A stretch of 64,000 bases of DNA from Antedon mediterranea (Eukaryota > Echinodermata > Crinoidea > Comatulida > Antedonidae). Each line of letters opens with the position of its first letter. Position 1 is the stretch's first letter. The position numbers and the translations under genes were made by a program. The notes under the pieces were generated by a model, which saw only the letters and a list, made by a program, of their open reading frames with translations, made no database searches and was not told where the DNA came from. The stretch spans positions 5,895,001 through 5,959,000 of the forward strand of contig NC_092677.1 in assembly GCF_964355755.1 (NCBI RefSeq). The letters are read 5' to 3'. Below are positions 49,101-58,100 of the stretch, piece after piece.

Positions 49101-52100
49101 CAATAAATATCTCGTAGGATCGCGGTAAAAAATACAAATATCTCGTAGGATCGCCGTAAAAAATACAAATATCTCGTAGGATCGCGGTCAAAAATACAAT
49201 ATCCTGTAGGATCGCGGTCAAAAATACAATATCTCGTAGGATCGTGGTCAAAAATACAATATCTCGTAGGATCGCGGTAAAAAAAAAAACCAATAAGAAT
49301 ATCTTGTAGAATCGCGGTCAAAAATAAAAAATAATAGTCATGTCTTGTATGATCGCGGACAAAACACTAAATCTTGTAGTATCGCGGTCAAAAATACAAT
49401 ATATTGTAGGATCGCGGTAAAATAAAGGATATTGTATTTATATTGTGAACGGTTTTTTTTTTCACAATATTGAGTAGGATCGCCTGAGCTGCAATGAGTT
49501 ACGGAAACTCAGAAATAAATCTGTACTGCAGGGATATAGTTATAAATAATATTAGTCACTAGTAGTCACTCGATGTATAACATATTAATTAACACACTAT
49601 ACAGGTATACTGATGTGAGTATTATGTAGGAATATCATGATTCAACAATAGCTTGTATACAACACACATTAACAAACAAACAAATGTTTTGTTTACATAA
49701 TCTTACGTACCTATCATGAAAACATGTGCCGTATGTATGATCGATTCGCCTACTGTACATTGATACGATCCGGCATCAGTCGCTTTCGCATTCCGAATTG
49801 TTATTACGTAATGTGTCTTGTTCACTGTTAAATTCAGATCTGTGCGCCGAAGAGGTTCTGCCCCTTCACTGAGTACTGTTAGAAGAGTAGAAGAATAACC
49901 ATAAACTACGGTATGTGAGGCATGACAAATGCATCAAATGGTTATGAGTTAGGATGTACATGTACATAAACTACTGTAGTGGCATAGTTATTTGAGCATG
50001 TCATAATACCTCATCTCTTTTATGATGATAATCATCATCAATATGTTGCATGTGCAAACATTAAATATATTGTCCTTCTTAAACAATTTTTCTTTCAAAT
50101 TCTGTTAGTTGATGTTCCATAATAGTTACTCACATTAACCATTATCCCTAACATGTATTCTTCTAAGACCAAGAGACCATATTTTAAATGTTTGGTGGGA
50201 GAGAAATAATAAAGTGATAATAATAAGGTAGAGGAGAGAAAGAAATTGTGAGGAAGACCGATGAGGGAGGGAGAGATATGGAAAGTGAATAATGCGTAAG
50301 TTTGGAAAAGGTTAATGATGATACTCTTTGATAAGGCAGTGAATTCTCCCTGAGGAGGTAATTTAGAAGAATTATAGAAACCTCACAGGAAATCAGTAAT
50401 TATCATCGGGGCAAACATTACAAAATATAGCTTCAAATTAAACTACATCATTTTTCTAGCGCGGAACAAGTTGATCTTCGTTATGCTTCACTGACAGTGT
50501 GCCTGTGCGCATACTACTGTAGTATTTTGGTAAAACTTTTAATGTCAAATCGACCAAGTTGCAAAAAATTCAAAAATCGATAAAGATGTCGTTTACTATA
50601 AAAATGTGACATTTTTAATTGATTAAAAGCTACTGCTAAGGGCAAGCAGTCGTGACGGGTCTCTTTCTGAAATGACTGACCTATGCATGTTTTTTCTAAC
50701 CAAATTTAATCATAAACATTTAGATATCACCTATTTGGCAGTTCACCTTTGATGAAGTCAGTGAATGTGCTGTGTAAGTCTCGAACCATTAAGTATATGA
50801 TGGGTATATTCAAAGCTCTAATATTAATGATCGACTCAATAACTGCACAGTGCATTATATCATATAATTACTTTTTTTCGATATGTATAAATCAGTAAGG
50901 TTAAGTTCACTCCATATTTAGAAATGATGATGATGATGAGATGAATATTATGATGGTGATGACGACGACGTTCATGATGATGATGAAAATGATGATAATG
51001 ACAATGTTGATGATGATGATGAGATGATGAATATGATGGTGATGACGGTGACGTTAATGATGATGATGATGAAGATGATAATGACATTGACAATGTTGAT
51101 GATGATATGATGATTATTATGGTGATAGTGATGACGGTGACTTTAATGATGATGATGATGATGATGAAGATGAGAATGACATCGACAATGATGATGAGTA
51201 AATAAGCATATTTTTGTATGATTTTGTTTCATGCATTCCCAGAATACATTTTTGTTATTTACAATCTTTGATAATCTAATGAGATGGCTGATTATTTTGT
51301 GAAAATATATTTGAATAATAGTTACCTAAATGTCAACGTTTATTTTAATGTGTGACTATCTGTCAGAAATAAACCAAAATAATATGATTCATGTGTGAAA
51401 ATATATTTTTATGAAAATAATTAATTGCTTATAATGGTCCGTCTAAGCACAAAGTCCTAAGACGAATTCATTTTGTGTATCTGTACCCCTATTTATGTCA
51501 AATATCTTGGCCACTCTCACGCTATGGATGTAATTGTGTCCAATATTCTTTTCTCTAAAAAATGCATACCTAATATTTCAACGTTTGGTTTAATTTTTGT
51601 CCACCTATACTTTCCATAACTTTGCTTGTAATTCCCAAGTCTTGGACAAGCTAATGTGATAGATGAATTGTTTTGAAAATAAACCTTCTGATCAGACTGG
51701 TTCAATGATTCTGAAAGATACGAAAGTTATAGAATAGTAAAATTCATTCTAGGTCAATCTTTTTACGGAAACATTGTTAGGCCTAAAATCAGTGTTATCA
51801 TTGCGACTACAGTATGTAAAATGTCTCAGTAGCCTAATCAAATCATGAATACACAACTGAAACAACCTAATTTTGTTCATAGGTACTAAAAATAGAGGAA
51901 GGAACGAATGTCGGCTAACTTTATTGTCAGAAAAGCTTTTTCATTTCATTTATCATTATGACATCAACTTTAAAACCAAGTTTCAACTTGGCGAATGTTA
52001 AAGCTCAGGTACAGGCATGAATTTTAAATATAATATTTGGTTAATTGTACATAAATCAAATATTTGTAACAGAAATCAAGACGAAAAAACATGAATTTCC

Positions 52101-55100
52101 CTTAATATGGTCAAATACAAAATTTGGCAAAATTCTTCCATAAAAACCAGAAAGACTTTTTTTCAGTAGTTAGGTAGTTAACCTAATGTAATAACATGTC
52201 TGGTCCCTAGTAGGTGAAAAAAGATGGTGGATATACAGTGGATAATTTTTGCTATAGCATGAAAATAAAAATCTGAAGTTGAATAAAAATACCAGAAATG
52301 TAATATTCAAGTTATATTACCTATATTTAGTCATCTGATAACATTTTTTACCACACTGTTTATTTTTCATAGCTTTTTAAAATGCCTCTCTATTTACAAA
52401 ATTTGTGTACAAAAGAATAGAGATTTTACTGTGTAATTTGAACTATCCCCCACTGATAAGAAAGTGCTTATTTTCAACAAGCTCGTGTAACACAAATAAA
52501 ATCCCAAAAATTATGAAACATAGGGGAAACTATAGATCGATAATTATTGGAATGTATGATCAATAGAATTTTTTTGCCCGCACATGGCCTTTAAATGGCA
52601 AATGTAAATAAAAACGTTTAATTTAATTATAAAACAGGAAATATTAAAGAAAAATGAAACATTTACGTACCATTGCTTTTTGGATGTGGCGTTGAATTCT
52701 GAGTGTCTTCAGAAGTTGTTTTCTGTGCTGTCGAAGAACTCGTCAGAGGGGGGAGTATAGAGAGGCAGTTGTCATCTTTGCATGGGATATCTGTTGAACC
52801 GTATATTAATGATGTACACTTTCCTATGGAAAAGAAAATCACAAATTAAAACGTCATACTATAATGTATAACAATATGAACTTAGTCAATGTAAGGATGG
52901 GATAAAATAATTGTAATACATAAATAAAATAATAAAGTGAGATTCGGTAAAAACCTACTGTATAGAATAGGTTATTAATCATGAAGTGTAGGTCTAATTC
53001 TCCAGGACTGAGTATACTAAATGCATATTCACGAGACAATTCAAAGTAAACGGAATTAACAATTATTTGTAGGCTTATTCATACCTAGAAGTATACAAGA
53101 TAACTTTGTTAAATAATTTAACGAAAGATTTGAAATTAGTTTTCTCATGGCAACTTATAAAATAGAATAAAATCAGTAAAATATTAGAAGACAAAGTAAA
53201 ATACACAGTACAGTAAAAACATACAGACTAAAATGCATATACAGGATTTACAAAATATAAGTGTTCCCAGATGTTCCAAAATACAATTATTTGTGTTTGT
53301 CTCATTATATTTAAATATGTTTACGAATACATACTAACATGCAATTGTATTTAAGGAGATAAACTAATAATAAACCAATTCATATATCTCCGTACTTTGT
53401 AAGCAACTGCACAATTGGAATCAATACAACGGAATGGAGGTGCATAATAGCTCTATGTGATGTCAGGTTAGTAGTCCACTAAGAAAAAAACCTACATTTT
53501 CATGCGATAATTTAAAGCAAAAACACCTTGTAGTATACGATTGCAAACTAATATACTGACGGTATTTTAGAAGATTCTAAAATTACACAAATTCATCTTT
53601 GTAACTGGTATTAAACTACACATTTTAAATCAGAAAAAAATTATTCATCACCATCATAGGTCAAAGGTTCAATTACTTTTTGGCAACAAACCTAGAACAT
53701 GGTTAAACGTAGCTTCCATTCGAAGTACATGCTTTTAAAAGGCTCGTACAATGACTGAAATACCCCGTTTAAATAACATTCCATCAACCCATTTATTAAA
53801 GAGTTTCTTAAACCGAGCTAGCTTGGTTAAGTATCGTTATTTACCGCTTTGCGAGCGAATCTTTATTCAGTTTCAAGGTTTTACGAGTGAAGATTATAGA
53901 CAGTGTAGATGCCTAGTGTATTTATTATTAGCGTATGCAATGGCATGATTAGGTTCATGATAGTTGTTAAGTATGCTACGCTTGGTCATGGTCGACCTGT
54001 TGTTGACTTACAACGATTCTATCAATTCATTTTATACACACAAAAAACACAGCCATGCGTGAAAAATGAGCAAAACTCTACAGATTAACATTTTAACTTT
54101 TTTAAACCAATGAACCAGCATGTAAACACCTCCAACATCCTCAGTCAGATTAATTCAATCATATAGCCTTCTTCTCTCTGAAGTAATTCTTAGTCACCGA
54201 TAATAATATGTACCATCATCTGCAATTTCCCTCTAAATCCATATTTTTGTTCTAAATGTAAGCATTTATTTTCTTTTTTAACTTGTTACAATTTCAGTTT
54301 AACCCCTATGAGACTGTTTGCTGTTACTTGCATAGGTATAGGGTAACAAAAAATAAGCGCAAAAATGCGCCTAAAATGGACACTTCCAAACCGGTAATGC
54401 TTTATTAAAATTGGTTTTATTGAAGTTAATACATAGTATTCTTTGAATAAAGAAGAGACAGAAGGCGGGGAATTATAAACACTACTACAGACCCTTTGCT
54501 GATTTTATTTGAATATGTGAAATGAACACGTTTGGACGTTTGTACAGTATACCTACGTAACGCTATTATATTGTACTTTTGTTATTTGTGCCATTTTGTG
54601 CAGAATCAGAATCTTGCCGATGGATACGGTCGCATGACAAATGCACATTATAATTATGATTTAAAATGATGGCATATTCGTATCTTATGATGACATCCTA
54701 ACTACAAATAAATTAGAGATAATTGGATTGCGTAGAATAAAACGATACTAGTAATTGTTAGAGGAAATGGAGATATTTACATAAGAATAGAATGCAACAA
54801 AAACATATTCATCATAAGATAGTTACTTAAGATGTATAATCTACCTGCGCTGCACTACAGTTACGTATATAATAGTGGACGTTCTAGAGATTTACAAACG
54901 ATAGAATAGCAATACAGTATTTACTTTGCCAAAATCTAGAACAGGTCAATTTAAACGTATGGCGATACCTAATCAAAGAAAACAATCAGGTAATTACTAA
55001 GGCATACATTAGAAATCGTCATCATCAAAACAAATATTAAGCTATGTCTACAGTATCAAAATTGTTGGTATATATGGTAGTGATATTCCCAAATACGGTG

Positions 55101-58100
55101 GTCTTCATCATGTTCATTACATTATTATAGGTACATTACATTTTACAGGCTTTACTGAATGAAATCGACTGGATAATGTTTCATTATTGTTTACTAATTT
55201 AATAATTCATAGTAATGATAGTAATGCAGTTCAAATACATGCTTATTATTTGGATTGAAGTGCTGTTAAAAGAAAAAATGCAGTTGTTGGAATTGGGTAT
55301 GTTTCATAAGAAAGATATCACTTTCGGGATTGCCTAGTAATTTTGAACGTGAATACAGTAATATATGTGCTATAATTAGGCTATAATTATTTGCATTGTT
55401 TTGATAAAAGTTCAGTTGGTGGAATTGTTGTCTTACACGAATAAATTATAATTGGAAAGAAAGACACTAACTGAGAACAGCTTGAAACATAATAGGCTTA
55501 TAAAGCATTTGGAACATTACACTTTGCCAAAGCGTTGAGAGAGAAAGATGGTTTAAAACCATGTAACACAAAGAAATCATAGTAATAGGTCTACAGATTT
55601 GTTAAAATGGTGTTCATTTTGAAAATGTAAGGAAAACATAATATATCTATTTTTTTTTTTTTTTTGCCTTTTATCTATACAGTACTATTACTGTTATGGA
55701 TATCGTGATTCATGTAAACACAGGAGAAAGCGTGTCGTCTTATACGCATGCGTCGTCAACATTGTCTATTTATGGTGTCATACAAAGACATAGATACGAA
55801 GTACCTTGTCACCTCTATCATTGCATGTTGTAGTGAAAACACATCGGTATTGATAAAACACAAAACAATGCCTGTAAGCAGTGTACATTAATAACACACA
55901 CTTTGAAGACCGAAGAACAGGACACATTTTAATTAACCTTTAAGTTGAACTTGTTACTGCCGATTTTATGAGTTTCAATTCATGTCAAAAACGTATTTGG
56001 AAGTTTGTTACAAAAAATATGAAAACAAAAAAACGAAGATGAAGGTTGATGTGTATAACGTAACACGTGTTTTCTAGTAAAAGAAGAAATAGAATGTACG
56101 ATGTGTACAAATACATATCAATGATTTGATCAGATTTGAAACGTATATTTAATGGTGATTCTGGTTGCTACCAGTATAATTATAATTGTACTGAGAGTTT
56201 CGTTCAAGACGTGTTTGGGATAAATTAATACATTGCCTAATCAGAAGAGATAAGTATCCGAAATGTCACTCATTGGTCAACTGGCTTACGATGCGTCCCA
56301 GTAGAAAACAAGCTTTACCATTCACACACCACGATTGGTATTCAGCAGAATAAGTTATTTTAGTTATTGAATATGTTGCTATTTTATAAATGTCAAAGAT
56401 TAGTTCGGGTTGCTTTGGTAATTTATCAATCAATTATTCTAAATCAAAATGTCTCATTAACTGAAGGCAAGTACAAATATTTGATAATTTAAAGAGCAAT
56501 AAATAAATCCTTTTTGATGACGTAGGTAGAACAAATAATTTAATTGAATCTTAAAGAAGCTTTAACAAAACGACTTCCTCAACACGTCAATGCAGTAAAG
56601 ATGATTAAGAACTTTTAGTGTAATTTTAAATCGTTGGATCTCTATACACATTTTAAAGCATTATTATAGATCTGAGTTTTTATTTAAACATGGTCTCGAC
56701 AAACCGACGACATAGAAATCCACAGAGCTATTTATCACTCAGTAATCGTGATAAAACATTCTTAAAAAACTATCCTCCCCATAAAATGAAATCCCCAGCT
56801 TACCGAAAAATAAGAGATAATTCTTAACTCAGGAGGATTTTGCTTCCAGCATAAAGACAAGCCGAAATTCATGACGCGTTTATGATTTGAAGTTTATGTT
56901 AATGGTGTATGTTATTATGACAAATGGTACGAATCGTAAAGTTGTGTTTCCTTCAACCTGTCATTTAGGTAAGTCACCGAGGTATATTTGCAAATCTTTA
57001 GAATTAGTTCAAAATTGTGATGTGTTTTCTCTAATAGGCTATATGGCTTTTAAAGCCAACGAATCATCTGACGAAAAGCACGCAGATATAACTTTTCATA
57101 TAATAGTTAGGTTATGAGAAAATGGTTAAAGATACGAAATGTTTTTCTTTTAAACCAATCGTAGGCCTAGGCGGAGTTTTGACTTAATTTATTAGAAAAA
57201 AGATAAATATTTTGGCACATATAAAGATCGACTATATACTAGACTATACATTTCAAATTCAACACAATGTGCACTCACTTTCAGACATTATATCGCTGTA
57301 AATTAGTTTAAACATAATATAATTTAACTTTACCGTTAGCTAGAACACTTAGGACTATAACGCGAGAATTTGATTTCGATCTCGGCTTGTGATTGGCCAG
57401 AAGATGACAGACGATATATACATTTTGGCGCTTGACTGACAGGAATTTAATACAATATTATTTTCAATGAACGTTCAACTTAACGCACGCACGATGGTTT
57501 TTCAATATTTAATACTCTAAATTTTAGATGGAAATTGATAGACTTTGCAAATGCCAAATCAAAGAGTTGCAACTTATAATCATGTCGTTTTTGTTTTTAG
57601 AAATAGAAAAATTAACCTTATCAAATGAAGCACAATAAGATTAAAATTTACATAATGCATAAGTGATTAGAGTTTCTTATTGATTATTTTTCTATAAATC
57701 ACAGTTGGGGGTGTCATGAATTATGCAAAAGTACCAAAGCAGGCTCCGTGTACAGTTAATTAATAAAAAAGGTATTATTTCATTTTCAGTTAAAATCAAG
57801 ACTATAGTCTAAACCAAAAGCTGAAATACGTACACTTTTTCAGAGATAAAAATAAAATCATATAACATTGGCAATTAACTACAACTGCGCGCTGCGGAGA
57901 ATATGTACATAGTACAGTACTGTTTTCGCAGCCAGACAAAGATAAAAAAAACTGTTACGAGTTCCTATCTTGGCAAGGCGTGCTCCTGCTGTAGATTGCC
58001 TTGAATCAAACAAGACTAACAAGAGTTTTAAACAAATCACAAACGATTATTTTTTTTTCAATTATATTGGACTTAAATATGTTGGGACTGGGAACAGTTT

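Larger units (their letters stand above)
45902..52670. other. Introns between the Ig exons
   Basis: Besides exons, these hold the 30-bp minisatellite (48965-49430) and the GAT-rich array (50926-51200). Other open frames here are read-through or repeat frames. Confidence 0.65.

Noticed and set aside
48929-49321. 130-codon frame with repeated 'DPTRYCIF'
   Set aside because: Translation of the 30-bp minisatellite inside an intron.
50860-51093. Ser/His-rich minus-strand frame
   Set aside because: Translation of the GAT-rich array.
53751-53948. 65-codon plus-strand frame
   Set aside because: No recognisable domain, lies in an intron of the opposite-strand gene.
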